Positions 26,901 to 36,602 of a DNA stretch of 64,000 bases are shown piece by piece. Source of the stretch: Haloferax mucosum ATCC BAA-1512 (GTDB lineage: Archaea > Halobacteriota > Halobacteria > Halobacteriales > Haloferacaceae); the NCBI RefSeq assembly GCF_000337815.1, contig NZ_AOLN01000001.1, positions 248,001 to 312,000 on the forward strand, read 5' to 3'. Both the position numbers and the translations under genes were made by a program. Each line of letters begins with the position of its first letter. The stretch's first letter is position 1. The notes below the pieces were generated by a model. That model was not told the origin of the DNA. It did no database searches and saw only the letters and a list, made by a program, of their open reading frames with translations.

Positions 26901-27296
26901 ATGAGCACCCTCGACACGTCTTCCGTCGAAGCCGCCGTCGCCGCAGGTCGTCCGACCGATTTCACGCCGGTCGCACTCGACGCATCGAATCTGGATTCGA
27001 CCGCGCCCGCGCACCTCCGCGACCTGAAAGCCGGACTCGCTGACGAGGGCTACTTGCCCGCGGAACTCACCGTCGAAGCGCAGTTCTGCGAGGACGACCC
27101 GTTTGCGGTGCAAGCCGAATCCGACCGCCTCCGGGAGTACGTCCGCGCCGCCGCGTTCCTCGGCGTCGGACGCGTCATCGTCGATGTCGCCGACTGTTGT
27201 CGCCCCGAGGAGACGGCGTCGGCACTCGCCGCGCTCGACGAACGCGCCCACCGCGAAGGTGTCGCTTTTGAGGTTCGGGGTTCCATCGACGCTTGA
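26901..27296 (+). CDS. Conserved hypothetical protein, co-translated with METTL5-like methyltransferase
   Basis: 131 aa, acidic, alpha/beta. Visible blocks: ELTVEAQFCEDDPFAVQAES and AAAFLGVGRVIVDVADCCRP. No catalytic motif recognised. Its stop overlaps the next ATG (TGATG), and this tight coupling to a probable rRNA methyltransferase hints at a role in ribosome or RNA work; that is inference. A leaderless start follows a clear TATA box. Confidence 0.75.
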   Translation: MSTLDTSSVEAAVAAGRPTDFTPVALDASNLDSTAPAHLRDLKAGLADEGYLPAELTVEAQFCEDDPFAVQAESDRLREYVRAAAFLGVGRVIVDVADCCRPEETASALAALDERAHREGVAFEVRGSIDA

Positions 27297-27922
27297 TGGC
27301 AACCAAGGCCGCGCTCGAAGCGCAGTTGGCGGTGGTCGCCGGATTCGAGGCTCCCAAGGTCTCTCTCGAACAGTATCCGACGCCGCCGGACCTCGCGGCG
27401 CACCTCGTTCACCTCGCGGACCTCCGCGGTGATATCGAGAGCACGACCGTTCTCGACCTCGGAACCGGAACCGGCATGCTCGCGCTCGGCGCCGCGCTCA
27501 GGTCACCCGCCCGCGTCGTCGGCGTCGAACTCGACCCGGACGCGCTCGACACCGCGCTCGACAACGCCCGCCGCGTCGGTGCCAGCGCCCCAATTCACTG
27601 GATTCGCGGCGACGCCACTCGCCTCCCGCTTTGTCTTCCCGACGACCAACCGGTCACCGTGTTGATGAACCCGCCTTTCGGTGCTCAACGGGGCAACGAG
27701 CACGCTGACCGCGCGTTCCTCGATGCGGTCTCGCGCGTCGCGGACGTGTCGTACTCCGTCCACAACGAGGGGAGCAAGGAGTTCGTCGAATCGTTCGTCG
27801 CCGACGCGGACGGCGAACTCACCGACGCGTTCCGGGCGACGTTCGACCTCGAACGACAGTTCGACTTCCACGACGCCGACCGCCGCGAACTCGACGCGGA
27901 AGTGTTCCGAATCGAGTGGTAA
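27293..27922 (+). CDS. METTL5-family (N6-adenine type) methyltransferase
   Basis: 209 aa. SAM-binding VLDLGTGTGMLALGA near 50, acidic loop VGVELDPDALD, and the N6-amino methyltransferase motif MNPPFGAQRG near 123. Eukaryotic METTL5 makes m6A in 18S rRNA with TRMT112; archaeal relatives are thought to act with Trm112. rRNA as substrate is therefore inferred. The gene overlaps the upstream ORF by 4 bp. Confidence 0.88.
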   Translation: MMATKAALEAQLAVVAGFEAPKVSLEQYPTPPDLAAHLVHLADLRGDIESTTVLDLGTGTGMLALGAALRSPARVVGVELDPDALDTALDNARRVGASAPIHWIRGDATRLPLCLPDDQPVTVLMNPPFGAQRGNEHADRAFLDAVSRVADVSYSVHNEGSKEFVESFVADADGELTDAFRATFDLERQFDFHDADRRELDAEVFRIEW

Positions 27923-27935
27923 CCGGAGCTGTCTC

Positions 27936-29591
27936 CTACTTATACGATTCCTGTCGGGCGATACGGACTCGCGTCCCTTGCGACTCCGCGAACACGAACG
28001 ACCCCTCTCGAACGAACCGAATCCCATCGAGGGTCGTGCTCACGTTCTTCGTCGGCATCGGCCCTCTGACGGTGCCGCGTTCCGACGAGACCTGTAGGTC
28101 GTACCCCGTCGCGGTCGGAACGACAGAGATGTTGCGACGGGAGACGACGGGTTCGGCCCGAACTGCGCCCGTCTTGTAAGCCAGTGTCGCGTTCTCGTCG
28201 CCAGCGAGGAACACTCGATACGCCGCGTTCCCCGACCCGACGACGGCGTAGCCGTCCCGCGAGGCGGTCACCTCGTCGCGCCACCCGAGTCCGCCCAACC
28301 GAACGGTCGAGTCGCCCGCGAACGCCAACCGGTTTTTCGAGACTGCTGTCGTCCAGATGCCGCGTCGCTGGCTCTTGACGATGACGCCGGACGTGTTCGT
28401 CGTCGTCGATTCTCCGAACAGTTCGACGTCGAATGCGGCGGTTAGCCCGTTCGGTACGTCTTCGGCGTAGGTCACCTCGTAATCCCTGACCGAGACGCTT
28501 TCGCCGGGGAGGTCGTCGCCGGCGGTGGTAAAGAGGTTGTACAGCACCGCCGGACCCGACAGCGACGACACGACGAGCAGTAAGACGACGACGCCGACCT
28601 GCCAGTGACGCGCCGACGGGAGCGACCCCGATGGCGCGCGCTCGCGGAGTGGCCTGTCGGACGCCGAAACGGTGAGCGCGACGAGCAACGCGAGGAGGAC
28701 GACGAGAGCGAATCCGACGGCGCGAAAGAGGACGTACGTCCCGCCGCCGCGGAAGAAGTACACCGCCCACAGCGACTCACTGATTGCGAACAGCAGGACG
28801 CCGGCGAAGCTTCGAAACGCCGGTACGCGCACCTCCCGCCGTTGTCTGGCGACCCAGACGCCGAGGAGGATTCCGAACAGGAGTCCGATTGCGTGCCCTT
28901 GAATGGCGATTTGCGCCCACCACGGCGTGGAGAACACGGGCCGGGCCGACGCGACAACTTCGGGCGACAACATCGCGTTGTAGAAGACGCTGACGACGCG
29001 TCCCGAGACGAAGGCGAGAACGGTCGTCAGCGGCCGAGTGACGAGTGCGAATCCAGCGAACGCGAACACGACGCCGGAGAACCCGATGACCGGGCCGAGT
29101 GCGAACACCGAGGTGAGAAGGCCGACGACGAAGACGGCACCGGGGAAGATGACGAACGCCCGAACGTACGGATTCTCGCGGAGCGATCCAAACGAGGTCG
29201 AACCGCGCCGAGTCGGGTAGTGACTCCACACGTACTCGGCGACCGGTGCCAGCGTGAGCGTCCCGATGAGGTTCCCGGTGAGGTGACTGGCACCGGAGTG
29301 TGAAAACGGGGCCACGACCATCCCGAGGGGGTAGAAGTACGACCACGCCCGAAACGGGATGACGACGGGTCGATACCACGTCGAAAGCCCGTCTTGGACG
29401 AATAGATAGACGAATAGAACGCCGCCGACACTTACGAGAGTCCCCCACGGAAGGCCGAAGAGGAACCGACGGCGGAGCACGGCCGCGAACCGACTCGGAC
29501 GGTCCGCGAGTGCGAGCGCGACGACGGCGACGAGAAGCGTGGCGACGGCGGCGAGCCGGTGAAACGGAATCCAGCCCGGAATGTCTAGCAT
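27936..29591 (-). CDS. rhoII: Rhomboid family intramembrane serine protease
   Basis: 551 aa. Residues 1-330 hold about nine membrane helices including a rhomboid core: GASHLTGNLIGTL (His/Asn oxyanion region, near 120), catalytic serine in GPVIGFSGVVFAFAG near 175, catalytic His in IQGHAIGLLFGILLG near 240. Residues 335-551 are a large extracytoplasmic beta-rich domain with Asn sequons. It cleaves membrane proteins within the bilayer. In H. volcanii, deletion of the corresponding gene was reported to alter an N-linked oligosaccharide on the S-layer glycoprotein. Convergent with the METTL5-like gene. Confidence 0.92.
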   Translation of the reverse strand: MLDIPGWIPFHRLAAVATLLVAVVALALADRPSRFAAVLRRRFLFGLPWGTLVSVGGVLFVYLFVQDGLSTWYRPVVIPFRAWSYFYPLGMVVAPFSHSGASHLTGNLIGTLTLAPVAEYVWSHYPTRRGSTSFGSLRENPYVRAFVIFPGAVFVVGLLTSVFALGPVIGFSGVVFAFAGFALVTRPLTTVLAFVSGRVVSVFYNAMLSPEVVASARPVFSTPWWAQIAIQGHAIGLLFGILLGVWVARQRREVRVPAFRSFAGVLLFAISESLWAVYFFRGGGTYVLFRAVGFALVVLLALLVALTVSASDRPLRERAPSGSLPSARHWQVGVVVLLLVVSSLSGPAVLYNLFTTAGDDLPGESVSVRDYEVTYAEDVPNGLTAAFDVELFGESTTTNTSGVIVKSQRRGIWTTAVSKNRLAFAGDSTVRLGGLGWRDEVTASRDGYAVVGSGNAAYRVFLAGDENATLAYKTGAVRAEPVVSRRNISVVPTATGYDLQVSSERGTVRGPMPTKNVSTTLDGIRFVREGSFVFAESQGTRVRIARQESYK

Positions 29592-29720
29592 TGGCTACCT
29601 GTGTCGTGCGAACGGGTGATAAAGAAACCCGCGGAGAACTGCTTGAAACGTGCTATCGAGCGACACGACTACGGCGACGGCGAACGCCGCTCGAAAGGCT
29701 CGGACGGGTGTCCCCGTCGT

Positions 29721-29999
29721 TCAAATCTTGCCTTCGGCGTCGTCTGCCAGTTCTTCCATCCGCTTGCCGACGCGTCCGGCACTCGAAAACTCGTCGTCGC
29801 TCATCGCGGTTGCGAGGGCGTTTCCGAGCACGAACACGGCATGTTTGTGTTCACTCTTGGATTTGTGGACGTGCGACGGCTCGACGCTGAGTTCGTCGTA
29901 CGGGTCGAAGAGACTCGAATCGACGTGGTCGCGCGCCGAAAAGTGATCCTTGATGATGACCATCTGTTCGTGCAGCTCCAGCAGTTCGTCCTTGTGCAT
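29721..29999 (-). CDS. UPF0058 family protein
   Basis: 92 aa, helical. MHKDELLELHEQMVIIKDHF followed by VHKSKSEHKHAVFVLGNALA is the conserved core of UPF0058, a small archaeal family of unknown role with several His residues that may bind metal. Single gene. Confidence 0.85.
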   Translation of the reverse strand: MHKDELLELHEQMVIIKDHFSARDHVDSSLFDPYDELSVEPSHVHKSKSEHKHAVFVLGNALATAMSDDEFSSAGRVGKRMEELADDAEGKI

Positions 30000-30057
30000 G
30001 AGAGTTCGTTAGGCGCGAGGATGTTTTAAGAGTTATTGGGGACTTCTGTCATCCGGC

Positions 30058-30270
30058 TCAGAAGACGTACTCGTCTTCGTGGCCCATCATTCCGTCGTCT
30101 TCGAAGGCGCGGTCCTCGTCGGACATCGGACCGCTCGTTTTGTACGCGCGGATACCGGTCGAAAGGAGGTCTTCGATAGCCTCGTCGCGGTTGACGAACT
30201 CGCCCTGCTCGACGAGCTGGACGATCTGCATCTCTAGGTGTTCCGGCACGGTAATCTCTACTTTGGGCAT
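30058..30270 (-). CDS. Ribbon-helix-helix (CopG/NikR-like) DNA-binding protein
   Basis: 70 aa. MPKVEITVPEHLEMQIVQLV is a beta strand plus helix of an RHH domain, then FVNRDEAIEDLLSTGIRAY is the second helix; the rest is an acidic tail with a His (MMGHEDEYVF). RHH proteins bind DNA as dimers. Start at 30270 chosen because TATAT at about 30299-30304 (minus strand) lies 30 bp upstream. No toxin or metal operon is adjacent, so the target is unknown. Confidence 0.85.
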   Translation of the reverse strand: MPKVEITVPEHLEMQIVQLVEQGEFVNRDEAIEDLLSTGIRAYKTSGPMSDEDRAFEDDGMMGHEDEYVF

Positions 30271-30522
30271 CTGAACGTCCGACGCTTTGGAAGGGCCGTA
30301 TATAACTCTACCGGGGGGCCAATAGGGATTCCCGAAGGTCAGCAAGAGCGACGTACGGGTTCAGTATTCTTCGGTGGTATGATTGTGGAAACCGAGACGC
30401 CGAAGTAGCCAACACGTCGCAACCGAGGCGGCAAGCACTTTCGCCCGTCGCCGACACCCGGGCGGTCACACGAGCGGGACCGGAGTCGTTACTGATAGGT
30501 GCGTCGGGTCGAAGGTTCGAGC

Positions 30523-31116
30523 ATGCCCAAAGACGTGACGCACCTCTACGAGGAGTTCGACGGCGACCGACTCCCGCCGGGCCAACGCGAGACCCAAGGA
30601 TTTCCGGTCCTCTCGAAGAGCGGGACGCCCTCGTGGGACCCCGAATCGTGGTCGTTCGAGGTGTGGGGAGCGGTCGAAAACCAACTCGACCTCTCGTTCG
30701 ACGAGTTCCGCGACCTCCCCTCGGAGACGCAGATTCAGGACTTCCACTGCGTCACCGGCTGGAGCAAGTTCGACTGCGAGTTCGAGGGCGTCACCTTCCC
30801 GACGCTCGCGGAGAAAGCGGGCGTCGCCGACGACGCGGTTCACGTGATGTTCCACGCGATGGACGGCTACACGACGAACCTCCCGCTCGACCAGTGCATG
30901 CGCGACGAAGTGATGTTCGTCTGGGGCTACGACGGCGACGACCTACCCACGGACCACGGCGGCCCGCTTCGAGTCGTTACCCCGCACAGGTACGCCTACA
31001 AAGGTGCGAAATGGGTGACCGGCGTCGAATTCCTCACGGAACCCGAACGTGGCTACTGGGAGAAGCGGGGCTACTCGAACACGGCAAACCCGTGGGACGA
31101 AGAGCGGTACAGTTAG
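30523..31116 (+). CDS. Sulfite oxidase-like molybdopterin oxidoreductase
   Basis: 197 aa. An oxidoreductase Mo-cofactor domain: WSFEVWGAVENQLDLSFDEF, the Mo-ligand cysteine in IQDFHCVTGWSKFD, and LRVVTPHRYAYKGAKWVTG. No signal peptide and no C-terminal dimerisation domain, so a short cytosolic form like YedY-type catalytic cores without export. Substrate unknown. Start at ATG 30523 (MPKDVTHLYEEF), where family similarity begins. Confidence 0.88.
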   Translation: MPKDVTHLYEEFDGDRLPPGQRETQGFPVLSKSGTPSWDPESWSFEVWGAVENQLDLSFDEFRDLPSETQIQDFHCVTGWSKFDCEFEGVTFPTLAEKAGVADDAVHVMFHAMDGYTTNLPLDQCMRDEVMFVWGYDGDDLPTDHGGPLRVVTPHRYAYKGAKWVTGVEFLTEPERGYWEKRGYSNTANPWDEERYS

Positions 31117-31253
31117 AGTCGGGGTGGTCCCTCCCGCGAGAGCCACAATCTGTTGACTAATATACAAATATGGGCGCGCTGTGGCTGATATCTCGACTCT
31201 CTCACAGAACAGAAGGGAGAGTTTCAAGCGTCCCCGGTCCTGAGCCTCGTTCG

Positions 31254-32579
31254 ATGGAACCGTTGCGGACCGACGAGGTGACAACACATCTCGTCAGCAG
31301 GTCGGTTCGACTGTCTGCACCGCCCGTTACGGCGTCTCTCGCGGCGGTGCACCGCCCGCGGACGGTGTGGACCGCCCCCGACGAGCCAACCGTCGTCGGT
31401 GGCGGCGCGGCCGTGACCGTTGAGTCTGATGGCCCGGCGCGTCTCACGCGCGCCCGCGAGGCCGCGACGTCGCTGTTCGACGATGCCGATATCGACGGCC
31501 CGTCGGTCGGTCGCCCGCGTTTCTTCGGCGGGTTCGCGTTTCACGAAGCGGCGACCGGACGAAATCCGTGGGGTGACTTCCCGGCGGCGCGGTTCGTCGT
31601 TCCCGAGGTACAACTCGTGTTCGACGGCGACGACGCGTGGCTCACGGTCACCGCCGTCGGTGACGCTCCCGAGGCGGTCGAACACCGACTCGCGGAGGTC
31701 CGCGAGACGCTCACCGACCTCCCCGACGCGCCGCCACAGGGACCGCCCGGCGTTTCGGAACGCCACCGAACTACCTCTGTCGATGCGTGGCGTGACAGCG
31801 TCGAAGTGGCAGTTTCGCACATCCTCGCGGGCGAACTCAGAAAGGTCGTTCTCGCGCAGGCGCTCGAAGTCGAACTCGACCGACCGGCGTCCGTTCCCGA
31901 CCTGCTCGCCCGTCTCGGCGATACCTACCCCGAGTGCCACCGCTTCCTCGTCGAACCCGAGACGGGTGCGAGCTTCCTCGGTGCGACACCCGAGCGACTC
32001 GTGTCGCTCCGGGGCCGCGAGGTCGAAACCGGCGCGCTCGCCGGAACGACCGGCCGCGGAGACACCGACGACGAAGACGAGTGGTTAGCGGACGAACTCC
32101 TCGCAAGCGAGAAGGACAACCACGAACACGAACTCGTCGCCGAGACGATTCGGGAGCAACTCGACCCGTTTTCGGCCGATATTCGCGTCGGCGACCGCGG
32201 CATCCGCAAACTCGCTACCGTCCAACACCTCTGGACGCCTATCGACGCCACGCTCGAACGCGACGAACACGTGCTTTCGCTCGTGAACGCGCTCCACCCG
32301 ACGCCTGCGGTCGGCGGTCTGCCACCCGCGGCCGCACTCGACGTTATCCGTGACACCGAACCCTTCGACCGCGGCTGGTACGCCGCGCCTGTCGGCTGGT
32401 TCGACGCCGACGGCGACGGCAGTTTCGCGGTCGCCATCCGCTCGGCTATCGTTGACGACACGCTGGCGACGCTCTTTGCGGGCGTCGGTCTCGTCGCCGA
32501 TTCTGACCCCGACGCCGAGTGGGACGAAGTCCAACTCAAGTACCGACCCATCCTGGACGAACTCGAACGCGACGACTGA
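31254..32579 (+). CDS. menF: Isochorismate synthase
   Basis: 441 aa. Converts chorismate to isochorismate at the head of menaquinone synthesis. C-terminal chorismate-binding domain: VLAQALEVELD, PECHRFLVEPETGASFLGAT, the ETGALAGTTGRG loop, LLASEKDNHEHELVAETIRE, HPTPAVGGLP and the FAVAIRSAIV strand. N-terminal half is the usual poorly conserved domain. Start ATG 31254. menD follows after 54 bp and is clearly in the same operon. Confidence 0.93.
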   Translation: MEPLRTDEVTTHLVSRSVRLSAPPVTASLAAVHRPRTVWTAPDEPTVVGGGAAVTVESDGPARLTRAREAATSLFDDADIDGPSVGRPRFFGGFAFHEAATGRNPWGDFPAARFVVPEVQLVFDGDDAWLTVTAVGDAPEAVEHRLAEVRETLTDLPDAPPQGPPGVSERHRTTSVDAWRDSVEVAVSHILAGELRKVVLAQALEVELDRPASVPDLLARLGDTYPECHRFLVEPETGASFLGATPERLVSLRGREVETGALAGTTGRGDTDDEDEWLADELLASEKDNHEHELVAETIREQLDPFSADIRVGDRGIRKLATVQHLWTPIDATLERDEHVLSLVNALHPTPAVGGLPPAAALDVIRDTEPFDRGWYAAPVGWFDADGDGSFAVAIRSAIVDDTLATLFAGVGLVADSDPDAEWDEVQLKYRPILDELERDD

Positions 32580-32633
32580 ACGTTCGAGCCGTCTTTTGTA
32601 CCGACTCACCACGACGATTAGAGACAACACGAG

Positions 32634-34382
32634 ATGACAGCGCCGAACCGAAACACCCTCTGGGCACGAACGTTCGCCGACGAACTGGCACGCACCGGTA
32701 TCGACGCGGTGTGCATCGCACCCGGCAGTCGCTCGACGCCGCTCACCGAGGCGTTCGACCGCCACGACGACATCGAGACGTTCTCGCACCTCGACGAGCG
32801 CTCTGCGGCCTACTTCGCGCTCGGCCGCGCACGACGCACGGGCGACGTAACGCCCATCGTCTGCACCTCCGGCACCGCCGCCGCGAACTTCCACCCGGCC
32901 GTCATCGAGGCGTCGCAGGCGCGCGTGCCGATGCTCGTCCTCACCGCCGACCGACCGCCGGAACTCCGCGACAGCGGGGCGAATCAGACCGTCGATCAAG
33001 AGAAACTCTACGGCGGCGCGGTCCGCTGGTATAAGGATATGCCCGAACCCGAGGCGACGACGCGAAAGCTTCGGGGACTCCGAACGACTGCGGCGCGCGC
33101 CGTCTCGGAGGCGACCGGCGTCGATTCCGGTCCGGTCCACCTCAATTTTCCCTTCCGAAAGCCGCTCGAACCGACCCGCGTCGAAGACGACGTTCCGGCC
33201 GACCTCGACCCCGCGGCGCTCGACGGGCGCGGCGCGAACACGCCGTACGTCAAGACGACCGGCGGCGCACCCGAACTCTCGGAGGACCACCTCCGAAAGC
33301 TCGCTGACGAACTCGCCGTGGACCGCGGGCTCATCGTCGCCGGTCCCGCCGACCCGCCGGGATTCAACGCCGAAGCCCTCGCCGCCTTCGCGCACGCGAC
33401 CGGCTTCCCCATCGTCGCCGACCCGCTCTCCGGACTCCGATTCGGCGGCCACACCCGGACGACAACCGTCCTCGGCGGCTACGACGCCTACCTCGACGAG
33501 CGCGTCACCGCCGACTGGCCAGACCCCGAAGTCGTCGTCAGAATCGGCGCGTCGCCGACCTCGAAGCCCCTTCGAAAGTACCTCGCGCGCACCGACGCCC
33601 GACAGTATCTCGTGGACCCGACAGGCCGGTGGCGTGAAGCCGAGTTCACCACGACGGACCTCGTCGAAGCCGAGCCATCCGTGCTCGCGTGGCGACTCTC
33701 GCAACTCGTTCGCAACCGCTCCGATTCAGCGTGGAACCAGTTGTGGACCGACGCTGAAGCGGCACACTGGGACGCTGTTGACACCGAAACCGACGCGTTC
33801 GAGGGTCGAATCGCGGCCGACGTGGCAGACCTCGCGCCCGAGCCATCGACCGTCTTCGTCTCGAACTCGATGCCTGTCCGCGACCTCGACCGATTCGCCC
33901 GTCCCTCGACGAAAGCGCGGACCGTCCTCGGAAATCGCGGCGCGTCCGGTATCGACGGCATCGTCTCTTCGGCCCTCGGTGCCGGGTCGGCGACGACCGA
34001 CCATCTGACGCTTGTCACCGGTGACCTCGCGTACTACCACGACATGAACGGCCTGCTCGCACTCGGCCGACTCGGCGTGGACGCGACTATCGTCCTCGTC
34101 AACAACGACGGCGGCGGCATCTTCCACATGCTCCCCATCGAAGAGTACGAACCGCCGTTCACCGACCAGTTCAAGACGCCACACGGTCTCGAATTCGAGG
34201 CGACAGCGGACCTCTACGACCTCTCGTTCGACTCGGTCGGAACCGACGAGTTCCGCGACGCCTACGCCGACGCCGTCGCATCCGATGGAACCGACGTTAT
34301 CGAGGTCCGGACCGACGCCGAAGACTCTCACCGCGTGCGCGACGACCTGCGTGAGCGGGTCGTGGAGGCGTTAGTCAACTGA
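32634..34382 (+). CDS. menD: SEPHCHC synthase (2-succinyl-5-enolpyruvyl-6-hydroxy-3-cyclohexene-1-carboxylate synthase)
   Basis: 582 aa, ThDP-dependent. Condenses isochorismate with 2-oxoglutarate. PYR domain with PGSRSTPLTEAF and the ThDP-activating Glu region; central domain; PP domain with ThDP/Mg motif GDLAYYHDMNGLLALGRLG through VLVNNDGGGIF. Other MenD marks: VCTSGTAAANFHPAVIEAS and LTADRPPELRDSGANQTVDQ. Full length. Second gene of the menFD operon. Confidence 0.96.
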   Translation: MTAPNRNTLWARTFADELARTGIDAVCIAPGSRSTPLTEAFDRHDDIETFSHLDERSAAYFALGRARRTGDVTPIVCTSGTAAANFHPAVIEASQARVPMLVLTADRPPELRDSGANQTVDQEKLYGGAVRWYKDMPEPEATTRKLRGLRTTAARAVSEATGVDSGPVHLNFPFRKPLEPTRVEDDVPADLDPAALDGRGANTPYVKTTGGAPELSEDHLRKLADELAVDRGLIVAGPADPPGFNAEALAAFAHATGFPIVADPLSGLRFGGHTRTTTVLGGYDAYLDERVTADWPDPEVVVRIGASPTSKPLRKYLARTDARQYLVDPTGRWREAEFTTTDLVEAEPSVLAWRLSQLVRNRSDSAWNQLWTDAEAAHWDAVDTETDAFEGRIAADVADLAPEPSTVFVSNSMPVRDLDRFARPSTKARTVLGNRGASGIDGIVSSALGAGSATTDHLTLVTGDLAYYHDMNGLLALGRLGVDATIVLVNNDGGGIFHMLPIEEYEPPFTDQFKTPHGLEFEATADLYDLSFDSVGTDEFRDAYADAVASDGTDVIEVRTDAEDSHRVRDDLRERVVEALVN

Positions 34383-34533
34383 GTCTCGCTCCCATCTGTG
34401 TCAACTGGTTAACTTTTTGCCCCCGGATTTTATCGTGGTTGCATGCCCTCCACACGGATTCCTACGTTATTGCAGTCGCCGCCGGGCTGACGTCGTGGTT
34501 GACGGGTCCGCGCGGGCCGCTCCGGAGCGACGG

Positions 34534-35097
34534 TCACTCGCCCGCGTCCGACGTGTTCGACCGCCGGGGCGTCTCAGTCATACGCTCCGTGAGCCGGGTT
34601 GCGGCCCCGTAGAGGCTGACGTCTAGCAGGACCGACAACCCGCCGATGACGCCGCCGATGAGACCGGCGATAGACACGATAAAGAGCACGATGAGGGCGA
34701 ACGAGGCGACCTGCGAGATGTTCTCTGCGATGTTGCCGACGGGCGTGACGGCCTGTACGGGGTTGGTCAGGAAGACGATGAGAAAGAAGACGGCGACGAT
34801 ACCGAGCACGAACGCCGACCCGATGCGCGCGCCGCCGACGAACCCGTACCAGACGAGCGACCGCAGTCCACCCTCGGGCCGGTCATCGAGCCCGCCGACA
34901 CGAAGCGCTCGGCGGGTCGAAGCCACGGTCAGCGCCCAGAGGTAACCGAAGACGAGTACGCCCGGAACCGTTCCGAATCCGGAAAGCGAGCCGGCAAGTC
35001 CGCCGCTCGTGTGGGCGATAAAGAGAGCCACGAGACTGAGAATCACGAGGTTGAACGTCGAGACGACCCACACCTCGAACCAGTCGGCGTCACCCAT
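34534..35097 (-). CDS. Four- to five-helix membrane protein, unknown
   Basis: 187 aa. Membrane helices near 10-30, 45-65, 85-105, 115-140 and 145-165. The middle loop RRALRVGGLDDRPEGGLRSL is basic. No family recognised. It overlaps the upstream CopD-like gene by 8 bp (35090-35097), so the two form an operon convergent with menD. Confidence 0.7.
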   Translation of the reverse strand: MGDADWFEVWVVSTFNLVILSLVALFIAHTSGGLAGSLSGFGTVPGVLVFGYLWALTVASTRRALRVGGLDDRPEGGLRSLVWYGFVGGARIGSAFVLGIVAVFFLIVFLTNPVQAVTPVGNIAENISQVASFALIVLFIVSIAGLIGGVIGGLSVLLDVSLYGAATRLTERMTETPRRSNTSDAGE

Positions 35098-35524
35098 GTG
35101 CGAGCACCTCGGCGAGTGCGACGAGGACGAGAATCGCACCGGCGGTCGCGCCGTAACTCCGACTGAGAAGCGCACGTCCGGCGGCCGTCGGCGCTCGGTC
35201 TCGAAGTCGAAGGACGACGAGCGTCCGCACGAACGACCCGAAGACGAAGCCGATGACGGCCGCGAGTTTCGTCGTCAGGATGGTCCCCCAGCGCGTCGTC
35301 GGTCCCGGCGGGCCGAGCGTCCCGAGATTGCCGACGCCGGTGACGAGTAGCAGACCCATCGTTCCCCAGAATACCCACTCATAGGTGGTTGCGAGCGACC
35401 GATTCTGCGGACGCGAACTCTCGGACGTACGGAACGCGGCCCACGCGAACACCGCCCCACCGAAGATGAGCGCCATCCCCGAGACGTGGACGAAGCGCAC
35501 GAGAAGCGACGAGACCAGAGACAT
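35090..35524 (-). CDS. CopD-like/DUF-type four-helix membrane protein
   Basis: 144 aa with four membrane helices: LVRFVHVSGMALIFGGAVFA, WVFWGTMGLLLVTGVGNL, LAAVIGFVFGSFVRTLVVL and GAILVLVALAEVL. The His near the first helix (FVHVSGM) and 'G..FG' pattern resemble CopD-type copper-resistance membrane domains. TATA box TATATTTAC at 35552-35560 (minus strand) gives a leaderless start at 35524. Role unproved. Confidence 0.68.
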   Translation of the reverse strand: MSLVSSLLVRFVHVSGMALIFGGAVFAWAAFRTSESSRPQNRSLATTYEWVFWGTMGLLLVTGVGNLGTLGPPGPTTRWGTILTTKLAAVIGFVFGSFVRTLVVLRLRDRAPTAAGRALLSRSYGATAGAILVLVALAEVLAHG

Positions 35525-35660
35525 GTCGTGGTAACTATCATTTTTCGGAGTAAATATAGGTGGGTGTGGGATGGCCGCTGGCGCTGGGGTCACCGTCGAA
35601 CCGCTCGTCGCAGTCGCGTCGCAAGCGAATCTTTTTGCGCCGCCCGCGCCGCCACTCGAT

Positions 35661-36578
35661 ATGGTCTCTGAGATTTTTGACCCCGACCGCTGGGAACCGG
35701 TCGATGGTTCCGAGGCGTTCGACGACATCACCTACCACCGCGCCGTCGATGTTCCGGCAGTTCGAATCGCTTTCGACCGCCCGGACGTTCGAAACGCCTT
35801 CCGACCGGGGACGGTTGACGAACTCTATGCGGCGCTCGACGACGCCAGAAAGCGGGCCGACGTGGGCTGTGTTCTTCTGACCGGCAACGGTCCCTCGGAG
35901 AAAGACGGCGGCTGGGCGTTCTGTTCCGGCGGCGACCAGTCGGTTCGCGGCGGCTCTGGCTACGAGTACCGCGACGACGACGAAGCGGACGTGTCCGACG
36001 ACCCGCTCGTCCGCGAGGCGAAAGCCGGTCGCCTGCACATTCTCGAAGTCCAGCGACTCATCCGATTCATGCCGAAACCCGTCGTCGCCGTGGTGCCGGG
36101 GTGGGCCGTCGGCGGCGGCCACTCCCTGCACGTCGTCTGCGACATGACACTCGCATCGGCGGAGCACGCGAAGTTCCTCCAGACCGACCCCGACGTGGCC
36201 TCCTTCGACGGCGGCTTCGGCTCGGCCTACCTCGCTAAACAGGTCGGTCAGAAGAAGGCCCGCGAAGTGTTCTTCATGGGCAAGACGTACTCCGCCGAGG
36301 AAGCCGTAGACATGGGGATGGCGAACGAGGCGATTCCGCACGAGGAGCTAGAGGACGTCGCACTGGAGTGGGCCGACGAGATGACGAAGAAGTCGCCGAC
36401 GGCGATGCGGATGCTCAAGTACGCCTTCAACATGACCGATGACGGCATGGTCGGCCAGCAAGTGTTCGCCGGCGAAGCGACCCGACTCGCTTACATGACC
36501 GAGGAGGCACAGGAAGGCCGCGACGCGTTCCTCGAAAAGCGCGAGCCACGATTCCGCGACTATCCGTGGCACTACTGA
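35661..36578 (+). CDS. menB: 1,4-dihydroxy-2-naphthoyl-CoA synthase
   Basis: 305 aa crotonase-fold enzyme closing the naphthalene ring from o-succinylbenzoyl-CoA. Motifs: FCSGGDQSVRGGSGYEY, oxyanion hole VPGWAVGGGHSLHVVCDMTL, and MenB-specific QTDPDVASFDGGFGSAYLAK plus the C-terminal YPWHY end. ATG at 35661 chosen: family similarity starts at MVSEIFDP, and TCTTTTTGC at 35627-35635 is a plausible TATA box 27-33 bp ahead; the longer frame from 35571 adds a low-complexity stretch. Confidence 0.95.
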   Translation: MVSEIFDPDRWEPVDGSEAFDDITYHRAVDVPAVRIAFDRPDVRNAFRPGTVDELYAALDDARKRADVGCVLLTGNGPSEKDGGWAFCSGGDQSVRGGSGYEYRDDDEADVSDDPLVREAKAGRLHILEVQRLIRFMPKPVVAVVPGWAVGGGHSLHVVCDMTLASAEHAKFLQTDPDVASFDGGFGSAYLAKQVGQKKAREVFFMGKTYSAEEAVDMGMANEAIPHEELEDVALEWADEMTKKSPTAMRMLKYAFNMTDDGMVGQQVFAGEATRLAYMTEEAQEGRDAFLEKREPRFRDYPWHY

Positions 36579-36602
36579 GAACACCCGGCGTGTCAGCGTA
36601 TT

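Noticed and set aside
34383-34533. Gene between menD and the membrane protein
   Set aside because: About 150 bp between convergent genes with no start or coding pattern; the short open frames start in menD-like leftover DNA.
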